This document shows, piece after piece, positions 18,601 through 26,969 of a DNA stretch of 64,000 nt. Source of the DNA: Dyadobacter koreensis (GTDB taxonomy: Bacteria > Bacteroidota > Bacteroidia > Cytophagales > Spirosomataceae); contig NZ_FNXY01000006.1 of assembly GCF_900108855.1 (NCBI RefSeq), positions 124,001 through 188,000 of the forward strand, given 5' to 3'. A program made the translations under genes and the position numbers. Positions within the stretch are counted from its first letter, which is position 1. Each line of letters opens with the position of its first letter. Below the pieces are notes generated by a model that was given only the letters and a program-made list of their open reading frames with translations, did not search any database and had not been told where the DNA came from.

Positions 18601-18969
18601 AACAAAATCTTTAACGCAACGAGGGCGGACTTGTTCAGGCCTAATACGGCGCAGTATACCAATATCCTGAAAGATGCTGCTGATGAATCAGTAAAAGATA
18701 TCAATGCCTATTTCTATTCATCACGTTTTCTCGAAAACGGAAGTTTCGTCCGGTTCGACAATGCGACTTTGGGTTACAGTTTTAAAAAATTAGGGGCCTT
18801 TGTCAAAAACCTGAGAGTTTACACGTCGGTAAACAATCTTTTTGTAATCACGAAGTACACAGGAGTTGATCCGGAAGTAAATCAGGGTGGTATAGCGCCA
18901 GGGGTTGATTACAACAATTTTTATCCTAAAACGCGCACGTTCCTTTTTGGAGTTAATATTTCCATCTAA
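15613..18969 (+). CDS. SusC/RagA-type TonB-linked outer-membrane transporter with STN domain
   Basis: 1118 residues. A long N-terminus with a signal segment (about residues 34-52, MKMIFIFSLAFCMQVSASS) precedes an STN secretin/TonB signalling domain (55-120, NATLEKVLKEIEKQSGYSFWY). A CarboxypepD_reg domain (145-215, VVGPDGKPLIGVTVIVK), the TonB plug (235-345, LSSAVSTIKTEELNRGAITDVGQLLQGKVPGL, GVIMVTTKKG) and the 22-stranded barrel complete it. The STN domain indicates signalling to FecR and the ECF sigma factor, with SusD as lid. It imports an oligosaccharide, possibly fucosylated given the GH95 gene nearby. An internal ATG (MKMIFIF) could be the true start. Confidence 0.93.
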   Translation: MNHNSLIQKRRGLSYIADRYPRLLSTRTILVMKMIFIFSLAFCMQVSASSYSQKITLVAQNATLEKVLKEIEKQSGYSFWYKTELIQKAEKVSFVIKESSLENALEKCFKNQPFEYSIVDQTVVLQPRKQTKSIAPVKEILELIKGRVVGPDGKPLIGVTVIVKASKLGTTTDTEGNFSVNAADTDVLVFSYIGFTTKEVVVGKQSNISVSMAESNTTLSEVAVIGYGQQSRKNLSSAVSTIKTEELNRGAITDVGQLLQGKVPGLNITASGDPNKPAAVVMRGASTINSAQGPFYVIDGVPGADISTIAPDDIASVDVLKDAAATAIYGNRAANGVIMVTTKKGKPGQMQISYNAYVGIEKVSNKLDMMTASELRAFLEKNGIGFSPADDKGASTDWQSSIQKKTAVSTNHNLSFNGGGEHTTYSASLNFVKKDGVLLNSSLQRVIGRLGIEQLALKDKLKFSFSVTNSHSSADDVPYRNTVLLQSAMYLPVSPIKNADGSYFENFQNTNYYNPVAMINNSEMNTKTNNLIGSFKTQVELPFGLTYNVDLSYLNSTALQGSYYNKYFTTNYNNMYDNPDPGVGFHSVQAFGKNGQASRSSYQNTNKILETYLTWNKEFGDHSLNAVVGYSWQNNKIGEGFQVTTSNLPVDNISYNNLALSNPYGISGYQISFGPDGIYQETQLISDFARFNYNYKSKYLLQGSIRRDGSSVFGKNNQWGYFPSVGAAWRISQESFMENQSLFSDLKLRASYGVTGNATGFNAYTAQFISGSLGTYYYNGTLTGAYGPTKSENPDLKWEKTATANIGLDFAIFGNKVSGSLELYDKNTTGMIYSYTVDPILVPSGSIVANGGSVNNKGIEFNLSAKVVSNSKFNWTTGVNLAHNRNLITSLSNPLFAGGDSVLLSRPEGGGQSGRSLQILKAGKPLGQFFSFQYAGKNESGVSQFLAADGSLTTTPIVGKDYHYMGSSQPKLLLGWNNNFKYGNFDMNVFIRGAFGNKIFNATRADLFRPNTAQYTNILKDAADESVKDINAYFYSSRFLENGSFVRFDNATLGYSFKKLGAFVKNLRVYTSVNNLFVITKYTGVDPEVNQGGIAPGVDYNNFYPKTRTFLFGVNISI

Positions 18970-18986
18970 TGCTAAAAACTGAAATC

Positions 18987-20603
18987 ATGAAAAAATCATA
19001 TATCAAAATATTATCATCGGCTTTTATGATTGGGATAATGGCGTCTTGTCATGACCTGGAAGTGCCGGTAACGACTGAGCTTACAACCGATGTTTTCCCA
19101 ACCACAACCGAGCAATACATTTCGGCTTCGGGTCCTGCTTATGTTGCTTTAAGAGGGAATTTCGGCGCAGAATATTTTCAGCAGCAATCCTATACTACGG
19201 ACGAAGGCATTATGCCTGCAAGAGGAGGGAACTGGTATGATGGCGGGCAAAATCAAACATTTCACTACCATAACTGGACGGTTGATAACAGTTATATCAA
19301 CGGTAACTGGACATGGCTTTCTACGATTATCGGAGTTAGTAATCAAACCATTTCGATCCTAAGATCAAAAATGCCTGAAGGCGCAGCAAAACAAACTGGT
19401 CTTTCCGAAATCAAAATGGTACGTGCTTTTTCCTATTTCATGATGATGGATAATTATGGAAATGTACCATTGGATACTCTTTACGGTGATTTTACGCCGC
19501 GTACCAATACACCCCGTGCACAAGTCTTCGATTTTATCGAGAAAGAGATAAAAGAAGCTTTGCCTTATTTGAGCGATGTGTCCGGAGTGAGTACCTATGG
19601 GAGAGCGAACAAATGGACGGCCTACGCGCTGTTGGCGAAAATGTATTTGAATGCGGAGTATTACACCGGTACAAAACGGTACGATGATTGTATTGCTGCC
19701 TGTGATAAAATCATGAGCTCGGGCCTTTATGCAATCGAACCAAAGAGCAGTTATTTGCGAATGTTTTATCCATCGAATGGTCCGCAGATGAAGGAATTTA
19801 TCTTTGCAATACCCTACGATCCTGCTGCAACAAATACATTTCCTTTCCGCTCTGTAAATAACCGTTCGCGCTATGATGTGCCGAGAAGTGAAGTCAAAAA
19901 GTTCAGCCTGCCTTTTACGCCAGCTGGGTGCGCGAGTACTCTGCCTGAGTTTTATGCAAATTTTAATGATAAGGACGATGTCCGGAATGGCCAGTGGCTT
20001 ACCGGCTTGCAATACATGAACGATGGCGTGACCCCGGTAACAGTTACAACAACAAACTTGGGTTATGACCAGTTTTACAAAGGGGATAATCCTTCAGGGG
20101 CGTACACTTATCAGGTTAACTTGACACCGCAGATTACGCTGAGACAAGACGTTTCTGCATTCGATGCCGGTAATGATGAGATCGCATGGCATATGGGTTA
20201 CCGTAATATCAAGTTTTATCCTGATGCTACGTCGATGAACAGAAATCAAAATAATGACATTCCAATTTTCCGCTATTCAGATATCCTGCTTATGAAGGCT
20301 GAGGCGATTTTGAGAGGTGGAGCAGCAACGCTGGGACATACGCCATTAATTTTGGTGAACCAATTACGTGCAGAAAGAACATCGGCTGCGGCATTATCGA
20401 CTGTCGATCTTGAATTTGTATACGCAGAAAGAGCCCGTGAGTTTGCATGGGAAGGGTGGCGTAGAAATGATATGATCCGTTTCGGGAAATATGAAGGAAA
20501 GTGGGGCTTTAAGACAGATTCAGATATTAATCACCGTATTTTTCCGATCCCGAGAGTGGCTCTTCAGCTTAATCCTTCATTAAAACAAAATCCAGGTTAT
20601 TGA
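18987..20603 (+). CDS. SusD/RagB-type glycan-binding lipoprotein
   Basis: 538 residues from the ATG at 18987. An ATG overlapping the SusC stop at 18969 is also in frame but would put six extra residues before the signal peptide. Lipobox M-A-S-C lies near residue 21, so the protein is a surface lipoprotein. The family's helical TPR-like fold shows in EIKMVRAFSYFMMMDNYGNVPL, YGRANKWTAYALLAKMYLNAEYY and DIPIFRYSDILLMKAEAILRG, and the C-terminal block FVYAERAREFAWEGWRRNDMIRFGKYEGKW is typical. It caps the SusC barrel and binds the glycan. It is translationally linked with SusC. Confidence 0.93.
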   Translation: MKKSYIKILSSAFMIGIMASCHDLEVPVTTELTTDVFPTTTEQYISASGPAYVALRGNFGAEYFQQQSYTTDEGIMPARGGNWYDGGQNQTFHYHNWTVDNSYINGNWTWLSTIIGVSNQTISILRSKMPEGAAKQTGLSEIKMVRAFSYFMMMDNYGNVPLDTLYGDFTPRTNTPRAQVFDFIEKEIKEALPYLSDVSGVSTYGRANKWTAYALLAKMYLNAEYYTGTKRYDDCIAACDKIMSSGLYAIEPKSSYLRMFYPSNGPQMKEFIFAIPYDPAATNTFPFRSVNNRSRYDVPRSEVKKFSLPFTPAGCASTLPEFYANFNDKDDVRNGQWLTGLQYMNDGVTPVTVTTTNLGYDQFYKGDNPSGAYTYQVNLTPQITLRQDVSAFDAGNDEIAWHMGYRNIKFYPDATSMNRNQNNDIPIFRYSDILLMKAEAILRGGAATLGHTPLILVNQLRAERTSAAALSTVDLEFVYAERAREFAWEGWRRNDMIRFGKYEGKWGFKTDSDINHRIFPIPRVALQLNPSLKQNPGY

Positions 20604-20687
20604 TTGGTCCGGGATGACTTATTCCTAAACGCTTAACAGGTTGTTTCCCTGGCGAAACGACGGATTTTAAGTGAAGCAATGATAAAA

Positions 20688-20725
20688 AATGGCGTAACCA
20701 ATCATCTGAAAGGTTCGCCATTTTT
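20688..20725 (+). terminator. Terminator between SusD and GH95 genes
   Basis: Stem AATGGCG-aACC / GGTT-CGCCATT followed by TTTTT. It separates the SusC/SusD transcript from the fucosidase gene, which begins 66 bases later. Confidence 0.75.
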
Positions 20726-20791
20726 CTATTGTAAATAGTAGAAATTTACGTTGCAGACTTTCTTCACTAAAACAAATGCTTAGTATCAAAC

Positions 20792-23347
20792 ATGACTTTA
20801 CGAATAAGAAATGCAATTTTTGCAAATGTTAATTTTTTAGTTTTTCAAGCAGCGATCCTGGTTTTTTTACTTGCTTCGGGAGAGGCATTTGCACAAAAGG
20901 ATTTAAAGCTGTGGTATAGACAGCCAGCCAAAAACTGGAATGAAGCTTTGCCAGTTGGAAATGGAAGAATCGGAGCGATGATTTTCGGGAGAGCGGATGA
21001 GGAATTAATTCAGCTCAACGAGGAAACGCTCTGGTCGGGAGGGCCGGTCAATACGAATCCAAATCCCGGAGCGGTAAAGTTTCTTCCGGAGATCCGCACC
21101 GCCCTGGCAAATGAGGATTACAAACTTGCAGAAGACCTTACGAAGAAAATGCAGGGGTTGTTTACAGAATCCTACGAGCCGCTGGGTGATCTGATTATCA
21201 AACATAATTTCACGGGAACGCCAACAGGATATTATCGGGAACTGGATATTTCTAACGCAATGTCATTAACTAAATTCTCGGTTGACGGCGTTGATTACAG
21301 CCGTGAAATTTTTATTTCGGCACCGGATCAAATCATGGTTATCAGGTTGAAGTCCAGCAAGAAAGGTACTTTGAGTTTTTTAGCTTCAACGAAAAGTCCG
21401 CTGGTATATACCAATGTTAGGATAAATAAAGATGAAGTTGCCATGAAAGGGCAGGCGCCTTCTCACACGGATCCGAGTTATATGCAAACGATGGAAATTC
21501 CGGTTGTCTATAATGATCCGTCCAGGTGCAAGGGTATGCGATTCGAACTTCGCCTGAAAGTGAAGGAATCGGATGGGAAAGTGACTTCTGACAGATTAGG
21601 TTTACATGTAAGTGAGGCAACCGAAGTAGTGCTTTTGGTTTCAGCTGCGACCAGTTTCAACGGATTCGATAAGTGTCCTGACAAGGATGGGAAAGATGAA
21701 GTTAAACTTGTTGAGGGATATCTGCAATCGGTAAGCGCTAAAAGTTTTGAGGCATTAAAAAGCGACCATATTGCTGATTATCAGAAATATTTTGACCGGC
21801 TTAGCCTAGTGTTAAATGGAAATCCAAAGGTAGACCAGCCAATGGACGAGCGATTGAAAAACTATACAGAGGGAGCGAAAGACCCGGGTTTAGAGGCTTT
21901 GTATTTTCAGTTTGGGCGTTATTTGCTGATTTCCAGCTCTCGTCCCAATGGAATTGCTGCAAATTTACAGGGTATCTGGAATCATGAAGTTCGTCCGCCA
22001 TGGAGTAGTAATTTTACGACTAATATCAATGCCCAGATGAACTATTGGATGGTTGAAACTGCCAACCTTTCGGAATTGCATATGCCGTTGCTTGACATTA
22101 TCAAGCAGATGGAAGTGACTGGAAAAGAAACAGCCAGAAATTTTTACAACGCAAATGGCTGGGTTGTTCATCATAATTCCGATATCTGGGCCACATCCAA
22201 TCCGGTCAGCGGAAGTCCGTCCTGGGCGAATTGGCCAATGGGTGGTGCTTGGCTTTGCCAGCATTTGTGGGAACATTATCGGTTTACCGGAAATAAGGAG
22301 TTTCTCTCAAAAACAGCATATCCGCTTATGAAGTCGGCCGCTTTGTTTTGCATCGATTGGTTGATAGAAGACAAAAATGGCAAACTTGTAACCGCACCGG
22401 CCACCACGCCTGAAAATATTTTTATAACCGAAAAAGGCTTCAAAGGATCGGTTTCTGTGGCGACTACAATGGATATGTCGATCATCTGGGATTTATTCAC
22501 AAATCTGATCGAAGCATCTGAAAGACTGAATACAGATGCCGATTTCAGAAAAATACTGATTGAAAAAAGGAGCAAATTATTTCCATTGCAGATTGGTAAA
22601 AAGGGAAACCTTCAGGAATGGTATAAGGATTGGGACGATACCGAACCCGAACACCGGCATATTTCCCATCTGTTTGGATTATTTCCTGGGCGGCAAATTT
22701 CACCGCTCAGCTCTCCGGTGTTTGCAGATGCGGCACGCCGGACTATGGAACTTCGTGGTGATGGTGGAACAGGGTGGAGTAAAGGATGGAAAATAAATAT
22801 CTGGGCCAGATTACTGGATGGAAATCATGCTTACAAACTGATTCGCGAACAACTTAAGTTGACTGGCGTTGAGGGTACAAATTATTCAAAAGGTGGTGGT
22901 ACATATCCGAATCTTTTTGATGCACATCCACCTTTTCAGATCGATGGAAATTTTGGAGGCACTTCCGGGATCACTGAGATGTTACTTCAGAGCCATGATG
23001 GAATTATTAACATTTTACCTGCAATTCCGGACGACTGGAAGAGTGGTGAAGTGAAAGGTTTAAAAGCAAGGGGCGGTTTCGAAATTGACGTTGCTTGGGA
23101 GGGTAGAAAAATTACTACGCTTACTATACGATCGAAGTTGGGAGGGAATTGCAGAATTGGAACGCCTACACCAATGAAGTCAATAAGGAAAAATAAGCTG
23201 CAATCGGCAAAAGGAGAAAACTCGAATCCGTTTTTTAAAACAATTCAACAGCCGATGGAGGGTGGAGCTCTGGTTAAAAAAGGAAGCCTTGCCCTTGATT
23301 TTGAAACAGAGCCTGGGAAAGAATATATTTTTAAAGCCGGAAAATAA
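20792..23347 (+). CDS. GH95 family alpha-L-fucosidase, secreted
   Basis: 851 residues. A signal peptide ends near residue 35 (GEAFA-Q). The N-terminal beta domain carries the GH95 opening LWYRQPAKNWNEALPVGNGRIGAMIFG and LIQLNEETLWSGGP. The (alpha/alpha)6 barrel holds the likely catalytic residues: the N-I-N pair at 411-413 (TTNINAQMNYW), Glu541 in TTPENIF, and Asp718 in HPPFQIDGNFG, by analogy with family members such as Bifidobacterium AfcA. GH95 enzymes remove fucose (mostly alpha-1,2) or, in some cases, galactose by inversion. It is the only glycoside hydrolase here and lies behind the SusC/SusD pair, pointing to a fucosylated substrate such as xyloglucan side chains or mucin-like glycans. 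Confidence 0.93.
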   Translation: MTLRIRNAIFANVNFLVFQAAILVFLLASGEAFAQKDLKLWYRQPAKNWNEALPVGNGRIGAMIFGRADEELIQLNEETLWSGGPVNTNPNPGAVKFLPEIRTALANEDYKLAEDLTKKMQGLFTESYEPLGDLIIKHNFTGTPTGYYRELDISNAMSLTKFSVDGVDYSREIFISAPDQIMVIRLKSSKKGTLSFLASTKSPLVYTNVRINKDEVAMKGQAPSHTDPSYMQTMEIPVVYNDPSRCKGMRFELRLKVKESDGKVTSDRLGLHVSEATEVVLLVSAATSFNGFDKCPDKDGKDEVKLVEGYLQSVSAKSFEALKSDHIADYQKYFDRLSLVLNGNPKVDQPMDERLKNYTEGAKDPGLEALYFQFGRYLLISSSRPNGIAANLQGIWNHEVRPPWSSNFTTNINAQMNYWMVETANLSELHMPLLDIIKQMEVTGKETARNFYNANGWVVHHNSDIWATSNPVSGSPSWANWPMGGAWLCQHLWEHYRFTGNKEFLSKTAYPLMKSAALFCIDWLIEDKNGKLVTAPATTPENIFITEKGFKGSVSVATTMDMSIIWDLFTNLIEASERLNTDADFRKILIEKRSKLFPLQIGKKGNLQEWYKDWDDTEPEHRHISHLFGLFPGRQISPLSSPVFADAARRTMELRGDGGTGWSKGWKINIWARLLDGNHAYKLIREQLKLTGVEGTNYSKGGGTYPNLFDAHPPFQIDGNFGGTSGITEMLLQSHDGIINILPAIPDDWKSGEVKGLKARGGFEIDVAWEGRKITTLTIRSKLGGNCRIGTPTPMKSIRKNKLQSAKGENSNPFFKTIQQPMEGGALVKKGSLALDFETEPGKEYIFKAGK

Positions 23348-23348
23348 G

Positions 23349-23400
23349 TAAAATTGAGAAAAGAGCGGCGAAAAGTTTCGCTGCTCTTTTCTCAATTTTA
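23349..23400. terminator. Very long bidirectional terminator hairpin
   Basis: 25-base arms (23349-23373 and 23376-23400) pair along their whole length with a single G-T pair, closing on a two-base gap. A- and T-rich ends give T-runs on both strands, so it can serve both the GH95 gene and the convergent small gene at 23448. Confidence 0.85.
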
Positions 23401-23447
23401 GCTTTTAGTAAAATTATCGGTTAGTAAAGTTTGTTCACATATTTTTA

Positions 23448-23750
23448 TTAAGATTCAATGACCCACATCCAGTTTCTTGGCCAATAATTTAGATTGATCT
23501 TCTCGTGAATTACCAATTCATCATTTACAAATTCGTAGCCCTTCAAACTTCCACCCTGGTTTTCGACATCTGATTTGGCGATGTTGTGAAGCTCAATCCA
23601 GGTTTCGGCGGCAATTTCCTCTGTGTCCAGCCATTTTAGTGATTCCCACTTGGGGTCTTCGGAATTGTATACATAACGCAGCACTAAATAGTGAAGATAG
23701 GAGTCGTTATTGAGGCCCATGACAGAAGGCTTTTTTTCAATAATTTTCAT
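23448..23750 (-). CDS. Small hypothetical protein
   Basis: 100 residues, acidic, without signal peptide or membrane segment. It is rich in tryptophan and tyrosine (WESLKWLDTEEIAAETWIELHNIA, LNYWPRNWMWVIES). I recognise no family. It stands alone, convergent to the GH95 gene across a strong terminator. The codon pattern and ATG start are plausible for a real gene, and the non-random composition argues against a chance frame. Confidence 0.55.
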   Translation of the reverse strand: MKIIEKKPSVMGLNNDSYLHYLVLRYVYNSEDPKWESLKWLDTEEIAAETWIELHNIAKSDVENQGGSLKGYEFVNDELVIHEKINLNYWPRNWMWVIES

Positions 23751-24107
23751 AAAAGTAGAGATGGTTGATATTGGTGAGAAACATAGTAATTATAGAAAAA
23801 CTTCCCAAAAAAACCAAGCCAGAACTCAAATTAGTTCTACTAACTTATCGAGCGGAAAAGTGGGATTGTGAAAATAGTTTCCAGTCCTCGCTGTTAAATT
23901 GAAATACATTTCGCGAACCAATTCAGTTAAACCTTATAGGAATAATTAAAGTGGCTCTCCTGCCGTGTGAATTATCTTATAGGTGCCTGCTCAGTTTCTG
24001 TCAGAATAGATTGATGAACCGGTTTCAGCTGTCCGATATAGTTTTTCCGGTGCGGATTTAAAAAGCGATATCTTCGGAAAATACAAAATGTCGGTGCCTT
24101 ATACATT
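23751..24107. other. Intergenic stretch without a recognisable gene
   Basis: 357 bases with short stops in all frames. A plus-strand stretch around 24010-24110 reads as a short sense-like frame (IDEPVSAVRYSFSGADLKSD...) interrupted by stops, which could be a remnant, but I cannot identify it. It adjoins the decayed reductase gene. Confidence 0.4.
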
Positions 24108-24459
24108 TTATTGAATGATTGTCTGCAACTTCTCTTTAATGAAAGTTTTCTCGGTTTCTGAAATTTGAATGTTCATCGCTCCGGCGTTTTCAATAGCTTG
24201 TTGCGCATTTCTCGCTCCGGCAAGTACGATGGTGATCCCTGGTTGCACGTCGTCCAGCAAAGTAAGAGTTGTGACAAAGTCGCATTTTTCGAACTGATCA
24301 AAATACCCATTCGGTGATCATTGCAAACACCTGTAGCTCTTATTTTTCCATGTTGGATTAAAAGTTCCATCACATAGCGCCGCCTATGGCGAATGCTCCG
24401 TACGTTATCGCTGACAGCTTTAACTCGTTCGCTCCTAATTGTCTGTACTCCAATTTTCT
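24108..24459 (-). pseudogene. Decayed aldo/keto reductase gene
   Basis: Three pieces of one aldo/keto reductase are recognisable in order on the minus strand but in different frames. The N-terminal piece is KLEYRQLGANELKLSAITYG-AFAIGGAM followed by a stop (about 24372-24459). A middle piece reads MELLIQHGKIRATGVCN (about 24310-24370), the usual GKIRAIGVSN block. The C-terminal piece reads ITIVLAGARNAQQAIENAGA and runs to a stop at 24108. About 350 bases remain of a gene that normally needs about 950, so large internal deletions and frameshifts have occurred. The intact LysR gene diverges from it and may be its former regulator. Confidence 0.75.
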
Positions 24460-24645
24460 GATTTGGCAATATGCTGATAAGCATATGGTCATGTATAGTT
24501 TGGTATAAAAAATGCTGAGTTCAATTCTCAGAAAATGATCTGCGCCATTTGCTCGCCTGAATTCTTTTGTAAAATTGGAAGGAAAAGCATTATCATTAAA
24601 ATAAGTACTTTTATTACTGGATATTATTTAAATGATAGATACAAA

Positions 24646-25539
24646 ATGGTGAATCTGGAATGGTACAGAACCTTTAAAGCGATTTATACAACAGGAACTT
24701 TAACAGGCGCGGCTGAAACTTTATTCATTTCTCAGCCTGGTGTAAGTCTGCATTTAAGTTCGCTTGAAAGTTATGTAGGGTATAAATTGTTTGACAGGAC
24801 AGCCCGGAAAATGATTCCTACCGAACGGGGAAAAGTTTTCTATAATTTTATTATTGAGCCGCTTACAAAACTGGAAGAAGCGGAAAAAAACTTTCAAAAA
24901 AGCACCGAAAAGCAGACGCCGACGATTAGTGTTGGAATGTGTTTTGAAACGTTTCAGATCACTTTGGAGCAATATATTTCCACACTGCCTTTCAATGTAA
25001 TCATCCAGTTCGGCCAGTATCCCGAAATGCTGGAAAATCTGGAAAAGGGAATTCTGGATCTGATAATTACACCTCAGAAAGGATCAAGCGGGAATATAGA
25101 GTATGAAGCGTTTTCTTCAGAAACCATTGTGCTGGTTGGAGGAAACGAGATTGATCACGAAAAACTCGATGCTATTTTATCGGAAAATGAGCCGGACTCG
25201 CTCGAAAGCTGGTTGAAACAACAAAAATGGTATGGAACCACCGGCGATATGGAACATTTGAGGAGATTCTGGCAACTGAATTTTAACAAGTATCCGGATT
25301 TTCGTCCAAACTATATCGTTCCAAATTTGAACTCGATTGTGCGTTGTCTGACGAGCGGCGTCGGTTTAGCGATTATCCCCGATTTTCTTTGCAAAAAGGA
25401 GGTTGAAAACGGACAGATAAAGCTGTTATGGGAAGGTAAAACGAAGCTGATCAATACCTTACATTTTGGTACCAGAAAGAAAAATATGTATAACGAGGAA
25501 ACGGATGTGATCAAAAAGTTATTCAGAGAGGTTATGTAA
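24646..25539 (+). CDS. LysR-type transcriptional regulator
   Basis: 297 residues from the ATG at 24646 (MVNLEWYRTFKAIYTTG). The frame is open 37 codons further upstream, but that part has no homology-like features and the winged-helix domain must start at the N-terminus. The DNA-binding helix region is TGAAETLFISQPGVSLHLSSLESYVGYKLFDRTARKMIPTERG. The effector domain follows (TISVGMCFETFQ, DLIITPQKGSSGN, GVGLAIIPDFLCKKE). It is divergent from the decayed aldo/keto reductase, which suggests it lost its target. A small inverted repeat CTGAG/CTCAG (24514-24531) in the gap could be a binding site. Its stop is 79 bases before the trp leader ORF. Confidence 0.88.
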   Translation: MVNLEWYRTFKAIYTTGTLTGAAETLFISQPGVSLHLSSLESYVGYKLFDRTARKMIPTERGKVFYNFIIEPLTKLEEAEKNFQKSTEKQTPTISVGMCFETFQITLEQYISTLPFNVIIQFGQYPEMLENLEKGILDLIITPQKGSSGNIEYEAFSSETIVLVGGNEIDHEKLDAILSENEPDSLESWLKQQKWYGTTGDMEHLRRFWQLNFNKYPDFRPNYIVPNLNSIVRCLTSGVGLAIIPDFLCKKEVENGQIKLLWEGKTKLINTLHFGTRKKNMYNEETDVIKKLFREVM

Positions 25540-25618
25540 TTGAATTATTTCGATCGTTTAAGAATATTTTTGATCATATTATTTGTTTTTTATCTGTCTT
25601 CATGTTTACATTTACATC

Positions 25619-25705
25619 ATGAAAACGCAAAACATAATTTTTTCGGTTTCCTTCTGGTGGCGCAATAACCAACTCTGGTATTGTGAACGCTGGCTTTCCT
25701 GTTAG
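25619..25705 (+). CDS. trpL: Tryptophan leader peptide of the trpBA operon
   Basis: A 28-codon ORF starting at ATG 25619 and ending at TAG 25703-25705 contains four Trp codons: W13 and W14 in tandem, W20 and W25. That is far above the usual frequency, and it lies directly before trpB. The ribosome's position on it should report the supply of charged tRNA-Trp. The segment 25692-25701 (GGCTTTCCTG), around the last Trp codon, imitates the 5' arm of the terminator stem downstream and can pair with its 3' arm. A ribosome reaching the stop codon would cover this segment and let the terminator form; one stalled at W13/W14 would leave it free to block the terminator. The mechanism is inferred. Confidence 0.8.
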   Translation: MKTQNIIFSVSFWWRNNQLWYCERWLSC

Positions 25706-25725
25706 AAAATTCTTCTGATCTATAC

Positions 25726-25756
25726 AAGGCTCTCTGTTCGCAGGGAGCCTTTTTTA
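25726..25756 (+). terminator. Attenuator terminator before trpB
   Basis: An 11-base stem AAGGCTCTCTG / CAGGGAGCCTT (one G-T pair) closed by a TTCG tetraloop and followed by TTTTT. It lies 20 bases after the leader peptide stop and 21 bases before the trpB ATG, the position of an attenuator rather than of an end-of-gene terminator. Confidence 0.85.
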
Positions 25757-25777
25757 TTATCTAATCCTCAATAAATT

Positions 25778-26965
25778 ATGTCTTATCAAGTAGATGAAAA
25801 CGGATTTTATGGTCGTTACGGCGGTGCTTATGTGCCGGAAGTTTTGTATCCGAACGTTGAAGAACTGAGAGTGAATTACCAATCCATTCTGCAAGATCCG
25901 GATTTTCAAAAGGAGCTGGAACAATTGCTGAAATTGTATGTTGGCCGGGAAACGCCGCTTTATCCCTCGCATTTTTTGTCAGCAAAACATGGTGCGGCTA
26001 TATTTCTTAAACGCGAGGATCTTTGTCATTCCGGTTCGCACAAAATCAATAATACGATAGGGCAGGTTTTGGTGGCAAAACGACTTGGGAAAACCCGCAT
26101 CGTCGCCGAAACAGGAGCCGGTTCGCATGGAGTTGCAACGGCTATGGCCTGTGCGTTGCTGAAACTGCCCTGCACTGTTTATATGGGCGAGGTCGATATG
26201 GAGCGGCAAGCCCCTAATGTAGCGCGAATGAAGCTTTTAGGGGCAGAAGTAGTACCTGCATCGAGTGGAAGCAAAACGTTGAAAGATGCAACAAATGAGG
26301 CTTTTCGAGACTGGATAAACCACTTGACAAATACTTTTTATGTAATTGGTTCGGTGGTTGGACCTCACCCTTATCCAGATATGGTCGCTCAGTTTCAATC
26401 GGTTATCAGCAAGGAATTGCTGGGTCAGGTTCCGTCGCTGACCGGACAAAGTTATCCGGACTACGTCATAGCCTGCGTTGGAGGCGGCAGTAATGCGGCG
26501 GGTTCTTTCTATCACTTTCTGGATCATTCTGAAGTCAGCCTCATTGCAGCCGAGGCAGCGGGGAAAGGATTGGATTCCGGTTTTTCGGCAGCTGCAACTT
26601 TTCTTGGCAAAGAAGGAATTTTGCACGGGTCGAAAACAAAATTCATGCAAACGCCAGAGGGACAGATTTTGGAAGCGCATTCCGTTTCGGCTGGTCTCGA
26701 CTATCCGGGAATTGGTCCGTTGCATGCTTACCTGCACGATTGTAAGCGGGTGCGGTTTGTTCCTGTGACAGATTGTCAAGCATTGGATGCAGGTAGTTTG
26801 CTGAGCGAAAACGAAGGGATTATTCCAGCCATTGAGTCCGCTCACGCCCTTGCTGCACTCGACCAGGTGCGTTTCAAATCTACTGATGTTGTGGTGGTAT
26901 GCCTCTCGGGGAGAGGAGGTAAGGACCTTGAAACTTACAGTCAGTATTCATCTTCAAAAAAGTAA
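25778..26965 (+). CDS. trpB: Tryptophan synthase beta subunit
   Basis: 395 residues, full length for the TrpB1 type. Landmarks are FYGRYGGAYVPEVL at the start, the PLP lysine in REDLCHSGSHKINNTIGQ, ETGAGSHGVATAMACALL, the phosphate-binding loop CVGGGSNAAG, GLDYPGIGPLHA and the C-terminal CLSGRGGKDLETY. It condenses indole with serine to tryptophan, using indole channelled from the alpha subunit. trpA follows after four bases. It is preceded by a Trp-rich leader peptide and attenuator, so expression should follow tryptophan supply. The other trp genes (trpE, G, D, C, F) are not in the window. Confidence 0.97.
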   Translation: MSYQVDENGFYGRYGGAYVPEVLYPNVEELRVNYQSILQDPDFQKELEQLLKLYVGRETPLYPSHFLSAKHGAAIFLKREDLCHSGSHKINNTIGQVLVAKRLGKTRIVAETGAGSHGVATAMACALLKLPCTVYMGEVDMERQAPNVARMKLLGAEVVPASSGSKTLKDATNEAFRDWINHLTNTFYVIGSVVGPHPYPDMVAQFQSVISKELLGQVPSLTGQSYPDYVIACVGGGSNAAGSFYHFLDHSEVSLIAAEAAGKGLDSGFSAAATFLGKEGILHGSKTKFMQTPEGQILEAHSVSAGLDYPGIGPLHAYLHDCKRVRFVPVTDCQALDAGSLLSENEGIIPAIESAHALAALDQVRFKSTDVVVVCLSGRGGKDLETYSQYSSSKK

Positions 26966-26969
26966 TTTT

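Noticed and set aside
24173..24484. 103-codon minus-strand ORF as a real gene
   Set aside because: It threads through the decayed aldo/keto reductase mostly out of its frame; only a short middle block is in frame, so it is a product of decay.
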